A stretch of 41,907 nucleotides of DNA, from the NCBI RefSeq assembly GCF_003515065.1, contig NZ_QXGH01000002.1, positions 1 to 41,907 of the forward strand. Reading direction: 5' to 3'. Below are positions 24,440-31,224 of this stretch, piece by piece. How positions within the stretch are numbered: the first letter of the stretch is position 1; each line of letters starts with the position of its first letter. Source of the DNA: Nocardioides immobilis. Lineage in GTDB: Bacteria > Actinomycetota > Actinomycetes > Propionibacteriales > Nocardioidaceae. The notes beneath the pieces are model-generated. The model was not told the origin of the DNA. It worked only from the letters and a program-made list of their open reading frames with translations, and made no database searches. The position numbers and the translations under genes were made by a program.

Positions 24440-25552
24440 TCAGTGCTCGTGCACCAGCACACCCCGGACGTTCTTGCCGTCGAGCAGGTCGTCGTACCCG
24501 AGGTTGACCTCGTCGAGCGTGTAGGTGCGCGTGACCAGCTCGTCGAGCTTGAAGTTCCCGGACATGTAGAGGTCCAGGATGCGCGGGATGTCGTACGTCG
24601 GGTTGCAGTCTCCGAAGAGGCTGCCCTTCACGGTTTTCTTGAACAGCGTCAGGATCGAGCCCGGGAGCTCGATCGTCGGCTCCATCAGCTTGTTGAGGCC
24701 GACCACGACCACCACCCCGTCCTTGCCGACGGCGTTGAACGCGTCGGTGACGATCTGCTTGGTGACCAGGTCCGGGGTCAGGATCGCCGAGTCGGCGCCC
24801 TGGCCGCGGGTCAGGTCGGTGATGGCGTCCAGGGCCTCGCCTGCGTCGGCGAAGGTGTGGGTGGCACCCATCAGGGTCGCCGCCTCGAGCTTGTTCTCCA
24901 GCGGGTCGATAGCCACGATGTTCTTGGCTCCGGCGTGCTTCGCGCCCTGGACGGCATTGGCGCCGAGGCCACCGACGCCGTACACCGCCACCGTCTGCCC
25001 AACTTGGACGTTGGCGGAGTAGACCGCCGACCCCCACCCGGTCGGTACACCGCAGCCCACGAGGACTGCCTTGTCCAGGGGGATGCTGTCGTCGACCCTG
25101 ATGGTGGAGTTCTGGTGGATCACGCCGTACTGGCTGAACGTGCCGAGCATGCACATGGCGCCGTACTCGCCGGCCGGGCCGGTCATCGGGAAGCGACCGC
25201 CCGGGAGGTAGCCCTCGAGGATCTGGGCGCCGATGTCGCACAGTGACTGGCGGCCGGTCGCGCAGTACCGACAGGTGCCGCAGTTCGGGATCATGGAGCA
25301 GACCACGTGGTCCCCGGGCTTGACCCGGTCGACTCCGGGTCCGACCTCCATCACGATGCCGGCGCCCTCGTGCCCGAGAACCATGGGCAGGCGCGCCTCG
25401 AGGTCTCCGTGGGCGACGTGGACGTCGGAGTGGCAGAGCCCGGCGTAGAGGTACTTGATCAGCACCTCGCCCTCGCGCGGTGCGTCGAGCTCAAGCTCCT
25501 CGATCACGAACGGCTTGCCGGTTTCGTAGATGACAGCTGCTCTGGTCTTCAT
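24440..25552 (-). CDS. NDMA-dependent, mycofactocin-linked alcohol dehydrogenase
   Basis: A 370-residue zinc alcohol dehydrogenase of the MDR superfamily. The catalytic zinc ligands Cys40 (GLCHSD) and His61 (GHE) are present. The structural zinc cysteines lie in PNCGTCRYCATGRQSLCD, and the Rossmann loop is GVGGLGANAVQG. The opening (MKTRAAVIYETGKP), GMCMLGTFSQYG-like segment and GCGVPTGWGSAVY match the NDMA-dependent nicotinoprotein group. In that group the bound NADH is re-oxidised by mycofactocin and not exchanged. GAGGAGT lies before the ATG. It is divergent from mftA, with palindrome 4 between the two. The alcohol substrate is unknown. Confidence 0.93.
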   Translation of the reverse strand: MKTRAAVIYETGKPFVIEELELDAPREGEVLIKYLYAGLCHSDVHVAHGDLEARLPMVLGHEGAGIVMEVGPGVDRVKPGDHVVCSMIPNCGTCRYCATGRQSLCDIGAQILEGYLPGGRFPMTGPAGEYGAMCMLGTFSQYGVIHQNSTIRVDDSIPLDKAVLVGCGVPTGWGSAVYSANVQVGQTVAVYGVGGLGANAVQGAKHAGAKNIVAIDPLENKLEAATLMGATHTFADAGEALDAITDLTRGQGADSAILTPDLVTKQIVTDAFNAVGKDGVVVVVGLNKLMEPTIELPGSILTLFKKTVKGSLFGDCNPTYDIPRILDLYMSGNFKLDELVTRTYTLDEVNLGYDDLLDGKNVRGVLVHEH

Positions 25553-25614
25553 GGGTACTCCTCGTGAGTGGTGTTGAGACGTCTCCCAATCTCTGCCCGT
25601 GCGGGGGGAGCGGC

Positions 25615-25633
25615 CTGTCCAACTTCTGAACAG
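25615..25633 (+). promoter_or_regulatory. Operator-like palindrome 4, between ADH and mftA
   Basis: CTGTCCAACTTCTGAACAG. It differs from palindromes 2 and 3 at one position of the arms. It lies 57 bp before mftA and 63 bp before the divergent ADH gene, so one site could serve both promoters. Confidence 0.7.
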
Positions 25634-25689
25634 TCACCGGGGCCCGACATCGCCAACGATGGAGACCTCGCCAACCCAAGGAGGAACCC

Positions 25690-25794
25690 ATGACGTACGA
25701 CGGCCCCGAGACCGAAGTGGAGACCACTGACGACGTGCTCGCCGAGCTGCTGATCGAGGAGATCTCGATCGACGGCATGTGCGGCGTCTACTGA
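25690..25794 (+). CDS. mftA: Mycofactocin precursor peptide MftA
   Basis: A 34-residue peptide ending EEISIDGMCGVY. The IDGMCGVY C terminus is the invariant core of MftA. MftC decarboxylates and crosslinks its last Val-Tyr pair, and MftE then releases it. The leader is acidic (ETEVETTDDVLAELL), as usual. AAGGAGG lies before the ATG. mftB follows seven bases later. The peptide is intact, but the maturation genes that normally follow are almost wholly missing here, so any product would need enzymes from another locus. Confidence 0.95.
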   Translation: MTYDGPETEVETTDDVLAELLIEEISIDGMCGVY

Positions 25795-25801
25795 GCCCCC
25801 G

Positions 25802-26071
25802 ATGAACACCATGCTCGACGAGTCGTGGAGGCTCTCGCCCGCCGTCGCCCTGCGCCCCGAGCCGTTCGGCGCACTGGCCTACCACTTCGGGAACCGGCGG
25901 CTGACCTTCCTCAAGCGTCCCGAACTGGTGCGCGCCGTACCCCTACTCGAGAGCGCTGCGTGTGTCCGGGAGGCCCTTCGTGAGGCCGGTGTGCCGGAGC
26001 AGCAGTGGCCGGCGTACGCCGAGGCACTTCGCGGTCTTGCGTCGGCCGACATGATCCGGGAGGTGGCGTAA
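25802..26071 (+). CDS. mftB: Mycofactocin chaperone MftB (PqqD-like, RiPP recognition element)
   Basis: An 89-residue protein with the PqqD-like fold that holds the MftA leader and presents it to MftC. It shows the family's WRLSPAVALRPEPFGALAYH, then FGNRRLTFLK and a helical end with LASADMIREV. It appears complete. The start is uncertain (25802 or the ATG nine bases later), and neither has a strong ribosome-binding site. Its TAA shares an A with the ATG of the mftC remnant, as in normal coupled mft operons. Confidence 0.9.
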   Translation: MNTMLDESWRLSPAVALRPEPFGALAYHFGNRRLTFLKRPELVRAVPLLESAACVREALREAGVPEQQWPAYAEALRGLASADMIREVA

Positions 26072-26133
26072 TGAGCGCCCTCGCTGCGGAGCGGCCGACC
26101 ACGGGATCGCTCGTGGAGCAGTTCGAGTACGGC
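26071..26133 (+). pseudogene. mftC remnant: first 21 codons only
   Basis: An ATG overlapping the mftB stop gives MSALAAERPTTGSLVEQFEY and a glycine. LVEQFEYG is the stretch that precedes the catalytic domain of the radical SAM enzyme MftC. The CxxxCxxC iron-sulfur motif should appear about 15-20 residues later. Instead the sequence switches after 26133 to an unrelated frame, with no cysteine triad. The gene is thus reduced to its N terminus by a deletion and cannot make the enzyme. Confidence 0.8.
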
Positions 26134-26336
26134 GAGCTGCATTGTTCGGCGCCGTCATCGACTACCAGCGCCTGGCGCCTGCCCTCGACCCGGTCCGCTT
26201 CGCCGCGGCACGGCGGCTCGACGACCTCGCCTACGGCGCAGGCCTCTGGCTGGGTGCCCTGCGTGGCAGGTCGACACGCGCGCTGCTACCAACCCGTCCC
26301 AATCGCCGGGTCCAACCGGCCCGAACAGGAGAATGA
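26134..26336 (+). pseudogene. Probable 3' end of mftF (mycofactocin glycosyltransferase)
   Basis: Beyond the junction, a different frame from the mftC start encodes LFGAVIDYQRLAPALDPVRF, then AAARRLDDLAYGAGLWLGAL and a basic tail ending at TGA 26334-26336. The LxxLDDLAYGxGLWxGxLRxR pattern resembles the C terminus of MftF as I remember it. If so, one deletion removed most of mftC, all of mftD and mftE, and most of mftF. The family call for this side is less certain than for mftC. The acyl-CoA synthetase GTG follows three bases after the stop. Confidence 0.5.
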
Positions 26337-26339
26337 CCC

Positions 26340-28031
26340 GTGGAGACGAACCCAGAGAAGCCGACGACGGCAGCCGACGCACTCCGTACCGCTCGCGACC
26401 ATCTGCTTGCCCTGCAGGGCGACCATTCCAAGGCCGTGCAGGAGTTCGTTTGGCCAGATGTCGGGGAGCAGTTCAACTGGGCCCATGACTGGTTCGACCG
26501 CTTCGCCCGGGGCAACACCCGTCCCGGGCTGGTTGTGGTGGAGGAGGACGGCGCCTCGGCGGCGTACTCCTTCGACGAGCTGACCCGCAGCTCCGACCAG
26601 GTAGCCGCCTGGCTGGCTGAGCGGGGCGTGCGCAAGGGCGACGCGGTGATCATCATGCTTGGAAACCAGGTCGAATTGTGGCAGACGATGCTCGCGGTGA
26701 TGAAGCTCGGGGCGGTGATCATGCCGACCACGACCGCGGTCGGTCCGGCCGAGCTGGTGGACCGGATCGAACGCGGCTCGGCCCGCTTCGTGATCTGCAA
26801 CCCGGACGACTTGGAGAAGTTCGTCGACGTTGCCGGCTCCTACCGGATCCTCACGACCCAGGACCTGACCGCGGCGTACGTGCTCGGGGCCAAGCCGGTG
26901 CCGCATCCCGGCACCGCACCGAGTGACCCGCTGCTCCTCTACTTCACCTCCGGTACGACGAGCAGGCCGAAGCTCGTCGAGCACACCCAGGTGACATACC
27001 CGGTCGGTCACCTCTCGACCATGTACTGGATCGGCCTGCAGCCCGGTGACGTGCACCTCAACATCTCCTCGCCCGGCTGGGCCAAGCACGCGTGGTCCTG
27101 CTTCTTCGCACCGTGGCTGGCGGAGGCGACGATCCTCGCCTACAACTACGTCCGTTTCGACGCTGCCGCCCTGCTCGACGTGCTGCGCGACCAACATGTC
27201 ACGACGTTCTGCGCGCCGCCGACGGTGTGGCGGATGCTCATCAACACCAACCTATCTGGCGGCCGCGGATCGCTTCGCGAAGTGATCGGCGCCGGTGAGC
27301 CGCTCAACCCCGAGGTCATCGCGCAGGTCGAACGCAAGTGGGGCCTCACCATCCGCGACGGCTTCGGCCAGACCGAGACCACGGCCTCGATCGGCAACAC
27401 CCCCGGCGCAGTCGTGAAGCCCGGCTCGATGGGCCGCCCGCTGCCCGGCATACCCGTTGTGCTGATCGATCCGCTGACCGGGCAGCCAACCGCTGACGAG
27501 GGTGAGATCTGTCTCGACCTGTCCCAGCGCCCTTTCACACTGATGACCGGGTACCGAGGTGACGAGGAGCGCAACGCCGACGCCATGGCCGGCGGCTACT
27601 ACCACACCGGCGACGTCGCGTCGATGGACGACGACGGCTATATCACCTACGTCGGACGCACCGACGACGTGTTCAAGGCCAGCGACTACAAGATCAGCCC
27701 GTTCGAGCTCGAGTCGGTGCTGATCGAGCACCCCGCCGTCGCCGAGGCGGCAGTCGTTCCGGCTCCGGACCCCGTCCGCCTGGCAGTACCCAAGGCGTAC
27801 GTCGCGCTCGCACCCGGTCACCAGCCGACGAACGAGACCGCCTTCGCCATCTTGAAGTACGCCCGGGAGCATCTCGCGCCCTACCAGCGCGTACGGCGGT
27901 TGGAGTTCTTCGAACTACCCAAGACAATCAGCGGCAAGATCCGCCGAGTCGAGCTCAGAGGTCGTGAACAGGAGTTCGGGGGAGCCGACACCGAGTTCCG
28001 GGACGACCAGTTCCCCGAGCTCAAAGGCTGA
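26340..28031 (+). CDS. Acyl-CoA synthetase, AMP-binding, acetyl/medium-chain type
   Basis: A 563-residue ANL-superfamily ligase. It has the P-loop YFTSGTTSRPKLVEHT (about 200-215) with Ser where Gly is usual, DGFGQTETT (about 340), YHTGDVASMDDDGYITYVGRTDDVFK with hinge, and catalytic Lys in PKTISGKIRR near the end. It resembles medium-chain acyl-CoA synthetases such as propionate- or benzoate-type enzymes. The GTG at 26340 has AGGAGAA eight bases before it and follows the mftF remnant by three bases, so it belongs to the mft operon. It should activate the acid produced by the aldehyde dehydrogenase and so complete alcohol -> aldehyde -> acid -> acyl-CoA. Confidence 0.93.
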   Translation: METNPEKPTTAADALRTARDHLLALQGDHSKAVQEFVWPDVGEQFNWAHDWFDRFARGNTRPGLVVVEEDGASAAYSFDELTRSSDQVAAWLAERGVRKGDAVIIMLGNQVELWQTMLAVMKLGAVIMPTTTAVGPAELVDRIERGSARFVICNPDDLEKFVDVAGSYRILTTQDLTAAYVLGAKPVPHPGTAPSDPLLLYFTSGTTSRPKLVEHTQVTYPVGHLSTMYWIGLQPGDVHLNISSPGWAKHAWSCFFAPWLAEATILAYNYVRFDAAALLDVLRDQHVTTFCAPPTVWRMLINTNLSGGRGSLREVIGAGEPLNPEVIAQVERKWGLTIRDGFGQTETTASIGNTPGAVVKPGSMGRPLPGIPVVLIDPLTGQPTADEGEICLDLSQRPFTLMTGYRGDEERNADAMAGGYYHTGDVASMDDDGYITYVGRTDDVFKASDYKISPFELESVLIEHPAVAEAAVVPAPDPVRLAVPKAYVALAPGHQPTNETAFAILKYAREHLAPYQRVRRLEFFELPKTISGKIRRVELRGREQEFGGADTEFRDDQFPELKG

Positions 28032-28241
28032 CTGCGACCGCGTGCTCGCACGTCCTGAGTCGCCCGACGCCATTGTGTTCGGATCTGTGCAGCGCCTGGT
28101 GAAGATCGTCGCGTGACAAGGACGAACGGCAACAGCGTGCGGCACACGCCGGGGAGAGCGATGGCGCAGTCGGCTCTTGGTGGCCCCATTCAGCGGGGCC
28201 GAGGATCAGCGCCACGGGCGCGGGCCAATGAACCCGTACAG

Positions 28242-28470
28242 CTATAGCGTGCCGAGGATGCCGGCGACGACGATCACGATTGCTATCACCGCGGTTGCTT
28301 GTCCGCTGCGTCGTATTGGTCGAGCTGCTTCTCGGTGAGGTCCTCCCAGCCGCTATGAACGTGATAGCCGCACTGGTGGCATTCGCCGTTGCAGTCCAGA
28401 GGCGGGCCGGTAAGACGTCCCTCTGCCTTGGGATTCAGCCTGTTCCACACGATCAGAAATTCGACTCCCG
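28242..28470 (-). pseudogene. Frameshifted small membrane protein with a zinc-ribbon-like start
   Basis: On the minus strand one frame reads DCNGECHQCGYHVHSGWEDL, then TEKQLDQYDA. A second frame, joined near 28307, reads SGQATAVIAIVIVVAGILGT and ends at a TAG at 28242. Together they look like a Cys-rich head followed by a single C-terminal membrane helix. A one-base change near 28305 would restore it. I do not know the family. Confidence 0.3.
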
Positions 28471-28519
28471 CTTGCATGCCCGCTACCCGGCCGGTCCCCA
28501 ATCCGGGTAGATGTTGCGG

Positions 28520-28613
28520 TGTGTGGTTGGTGATCTGGGTCAAGCCGGTCCCGTCCGGGTTGATCAGGTAGAGGTGGGCCTGGTTGAACTTCGCGTTGTT
28601 GTTGTCGTGGGAG
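28520..28613 (-). pseudogene. Fragment of a TolB/WD40-like beta-propeller gene
   Basis: The minus strand encodes FSHDNNNAKFNQAHLYLINP, continuing DGTGLTQITNHT. The LYLINPDGTGLTQIT pattern is a blade of TolB/PD40-type propellers. Nothing before or after belongs to such a protein, so only about one repeat survives. It abuts the IS110-like scrap. Confidence 0.4.
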
Positions 28614-28639
28614 AAGACGACCGGCGCAAGCTGGCCGCC

Positions 28640-28800
28640 GGCAAGACCAGGCTCGAAGCACTGCGCTGCCTGAAGCGAAGGATCTCCGACGCCATCTACC
28701 GCCAACTCCTCGTCGACGCCGAACGGACCCAACTCACCAGCGCGACTGAGCCAGTTAGCACGGGCCCGGAAGGGCACTGCGGGGCGTCTCTAACATCCAG
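28640..28800 (+). pseudogene. C-terminal scrap of an IS110-type transposase
   Basis: The plus strand reads AGKTRLEALRCLKRRISDAI, YRQLLVDA, and then GPEGHCGASLTSSA. This resembles the C terminus of IS110-family transposases (EALRCLKRRL...VY, then GPGGHxGATL). The N-terminal DEDD catalytic part is absent. The rest of 28032-29140 shows no further gene, RNA or clear repeat. Confidence 0.5.
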
Positions 28801-29140
28801 CGCGGTCGACCTGCCCCCGCACATCGACACTTCGGATCAGCCACTTCCCGGGCCCGCGAAACCGCCGCTACAACTACCGCGGCCCTCCCGGAAGACCACT
28901 CGACCCAGGACCCCACAGACCACCGGTTGACAACAAAGGGGAGCCGGAAAGTGCATCATCAAGGAAACCTCGAACCGCCGGCCGGTTGGGGCTGTCCAGA
29001 AGTAGGTGACCGATGGGGTCACGCACGCAAGTTGCCATCCCTCCGTGGTCGCAAGTCGTGGCTGCTTGTTAGACGCGCCAAAGTCCCGCATAGGTGTCCG
29101 GTCGCGCGGGTAAGTGACTTCGGCGTTGGGCGCGGGGCCA

Positions 29141-30127
29141 CTAGGCGCGTCCGTCGAAGATCGAGGTGACTGAGCCGTCCGCGAAAATCTCGCGGATCGC
29201 CCGCGCGACGAGGGGGGCGATGGAGAGCTGGGTCAACTTGTCGAACCTTCGGTCGGGTGAGAGGGGCAGGGTGTTGGTGACAACTACCTCCTGCACGGGG
29301 CAGTTCTTGAGCCGGTCCACCGCGGGCTCCGACAAGATCGCATGGGTCGCGGCGATGACCACGCCGGCCGCGCCCTGAGCCATCAGCGCGTCAGCGGCGT
29401 TGGCGATGGTGCCGCCGGTGTCGATCATGTCGTCGACCAGCACGCACAGCCGGCCGTCGACGTCGCCCACGACCCGATTCGCGACGGTCTCATTAGGCCG
29501 GTCGATGTCGCGGCTCTTATGGATGAAGGCCAGCGGCACGCCACCGAGCCGGGACGCCCACTGCTCCGCGACCTTGATCCGGCCAGCGTCCGGCGACACG
29601 ACGGCCAGCAGTTGGTCGCCGTACTTGGCGCGGACGTGGTCGGCCAGGATCGGCAGCGCCATCAGGTGGTCGACCGGTCCGTTGAAGAAGCCCTGGATCT
29701 GGTCGGTGTGCAGGTCCACGGTGATCAGCCGGTCGGCACCGGCGGTCTTGAACAAGTCTGCCATCAACCGGGCGGTGATGGGCTCGCGGCCACGGTGCTT
29801 CTTGTCCTGGCGGGCGTAGCCATAGAACGGCATCACCACGGTGATCCGCTTAGCGGACGCGCGCTTTAGTGCGTCGACCATGATCAGGTGCTCCATGATC
29901 CACTCATTGATCGGCGCGGTGTGGCTCTGGATCACGAACGCGTCGCAGCCGCGGACCGACTCCTCGTAGCGGACGTAGATCTCGGAGTTCGCGAACTCAT
30001 ATGCCGACTGCGGCACCAGATCGGTCCCGAGCAGCGAGACGACCTCTTCGGCAAGCTCAGGATGCGCCCGACCGCTGAACACCATGAGGTGTTTGTAAGG
30101 AGCTCTCTTGAGTCCGGTCACGATCAC
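29141..30127 (-). CDS. prs: Ribose-phosphate pyrophosphokinase (PRPP synthetase)
   Basis: A 328-residue enzyme making PRPP from ribose 5-phosphate and ATP. All class I motifs are present: YARQDKKHRGREPI (flexible loop, about 104-117), DLHTDQIQGFF (about 137-147) and the PRPP loop VLVDDMIDTGGTI (about 229-241). The GTG start overlaps the psuG stop (GTGA), so translation is coupled to a ribose-5-phosphate-releasing enzyme. Actinobacteria normally keep a housekeeping prs beside glmU. This one sits in a catabolic-looking island with nadV, which consumes PRPP, so it is probably a second, specialised copy. Confidence 0.95.
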   Translation of the reverse strand: MIVTGLKRAPYKHLMVFSGRAHPELAEEVVSLLGTDLVPQSAYEFANSEIYVRYEESVRGCDAFVIQSHTAPINEWIMEHLIMVDALKRASAKRITVVMPFYGYARQDKKHRGREPITARLMADLFKTAGADRLITVDLHTDQIQGFFNGPVDHLMALPILADHVRAKYGDQLLAVVSPDAGRIKVAEQWASRLGGVPLAFIHKSRDIDRPNETVANRVVGDVDGRLCVLVDDMIDTGGTIANAADALMAQGAAGVVIAATHAILSEPAVDRLKNCPVQEVVVTNTLPLSPDRRFDKLTQLSIAPLVARAIREIFADGSVTSIFDGRA

Positions 30128-31044
30128 TCCTTGCTGTCGAGATCGTGGGCCACTGCCGAATAGGCGAGCGCCACCTCGGCAGCTAGGGCCGAGTTGTCGA
30201 GGATGAGTTGCTTACTGGCTTCCACCGAACGGCCTTCGCTGCGACGGTGCACGTGAGCCAACACGAACGGCGTCACCGCTGGGCCGGCGATTCCCTCGGT
30301 CCTGGCCGCTCTGAGAGCGTCAGCGATGTACTCGTCTACCTCAGATAGGTCGGCCGCCGGAGGGCACCCCAGCAGGATCCCGCCGCTGCGCTTGAGGGTG
30401 GACCAGTGATGCCAAGCGATCGCAGCAGCCTCTCGGGCTTCCTCGACCCTCGCTGAGACAGGTGGTCCACCTGCGGCAACGTAGTAGAGCGGCAACGAGT
30501 CTGATCTCCAGCCCAGCACCGGAATGGACAGCGTCTCAAGCACCTCCGCGGTGGCCGAGACGTCGAGGAACGACTTGACGCCGCTAGCGACGACGAGAAT
30601 GGGCGCTGTCGCCATCTCACCGAGGTCCGCCGAGATGTCTGGTCGCTCCGCGTAGCCGTGATGGACCCCGCCCAGTCCGCTCGCCGCACTGAACCGGATC
30701 CCGGTCAATTTCGCGACAGCGATCGTGGCTCCGATCGTTGTCAGGCCTGTCTGTCCCAGGACTTGGCACGAGGCAATCTCCCGCGCGCCGATCTTCTTGT
30801 AGTTCGTTGCTGTTGACAGGCGCTCGAACTGCTCCGTCTCGAGACCAACGTGGATTCGTCCATCGGTCACCGCAACCGTTGCGGGCACTGCGCCGTTCTT
30901 GCGGATGAGCTCCTCCGACTCCCGGGCAACTTCAAGACCATCGGAGTTGGCGAAGGCCCTCAACGTGGCCGATTCGAGGGCGACGATCGGTCGATGCTCA
31001 GCCAAGGCAGATGCAACCTCTGCGCTGTACACGATCTGCGACAC
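30124..31044 (-). CDS. psuG: Pseudouridine-5'-phosphate glycosidase family protein, divergent pocket
   Basis: A 306-residue PsuG-family protein. PsuG reversibly cleaves the C-C bond of pseudouridine 5'-phosphate into uracil and ribose 5-phosphate. Catalytic Glu24 (VALES; Glu31 in E. coli) and two lysines, Lys84 and Lys157 (GVKSFLD), are kept with the same spacing of 73 as E. coli Lys93 and Lys166. GGVHHG, DISADL and the AVTPF-LA ending are also typical. The usual STIIAHGMP stretch after the Glu reads SATLRAFANSD, so the conserved His-Gly is lost. No pseudouridine kinase lies nearby. The substrate may be another C- or N-ribosyl phosphate. The GTG start has GAGAGGAA upstream. The gene is the first of a psuG-prs operon, with LacI-type operator-like sites before it. 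Confidence 0.85.
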   Translation of the reverse strand: MSQIVYSAEVASALAEHRPIVALESATLRAFANSDGLEVARESEELIRKNGAVPATVAVTDGRIHVGLETEQFERLSTATNYKKIGAREIASCQVLGQTGLTTIGATIAVAKLTGIRFSAASGLGGVHHGYAERPDISADLGEMATAPILVVASGVKSFLDVSATAEVLETLSIPVLGWRSDSLPLYYVAAGGPPVSARVEEAREAAAIAWHHWSTLKRSGGILLGCPPAADLSEVDEYIADALRAARTEGIAGPAVTPFVLAHVHRRSEGRSVEASKQLILDNSALAAEVALAYSAVAHDLDSKE

Positions 31045-31090
31045 GCGGTGTTCCTCTCTCGTTGGTACGACTGGCGCCGGACCCTACCAT

Positions 31091-31108
31091 AAACCTTTCT
31101 AGTATGTT
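31091..31108 (-). promoter_or_regulatory. Operator-like site A for the LacI regulator
   Basis: AAACCTTTCTAGTATGTT. Its last 13 bases are the exact reverse complement of AACATACTAGAAA at 35768-35780 in the other divergent region. AAA-CC-TTTCTA forms an imperfect LacI-type palindrome. It lies 47 bp before the psuG start. Confidence 0.6.
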
Positions 31109-31168
31109 GCGCGCAAGTGGTGCAGATGCGCCCGCGAGACGCTCAGATTGGCCGTCTGGATTGATTCT

Positions 31169-31178
31169 GATACGTTTC
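31169..31178 (+). promoter_or_regulatory. Operator-like site B for the LacI regulator
   Basis: GATACGTTTC, a one-mismatch version of the GAAACGTTTC core of LacI-family operators, followed by TAC. It lies 46 bp before the aldehyde dehydrogenase ATG and pairs with the similar site at 35835 before nadV. Confidence 0.5.
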
Positions 31179-31224
31179 TACTTCACCACTTCGAACCACA
31201 CGCCAACATGATCGGAGCAGGAAC

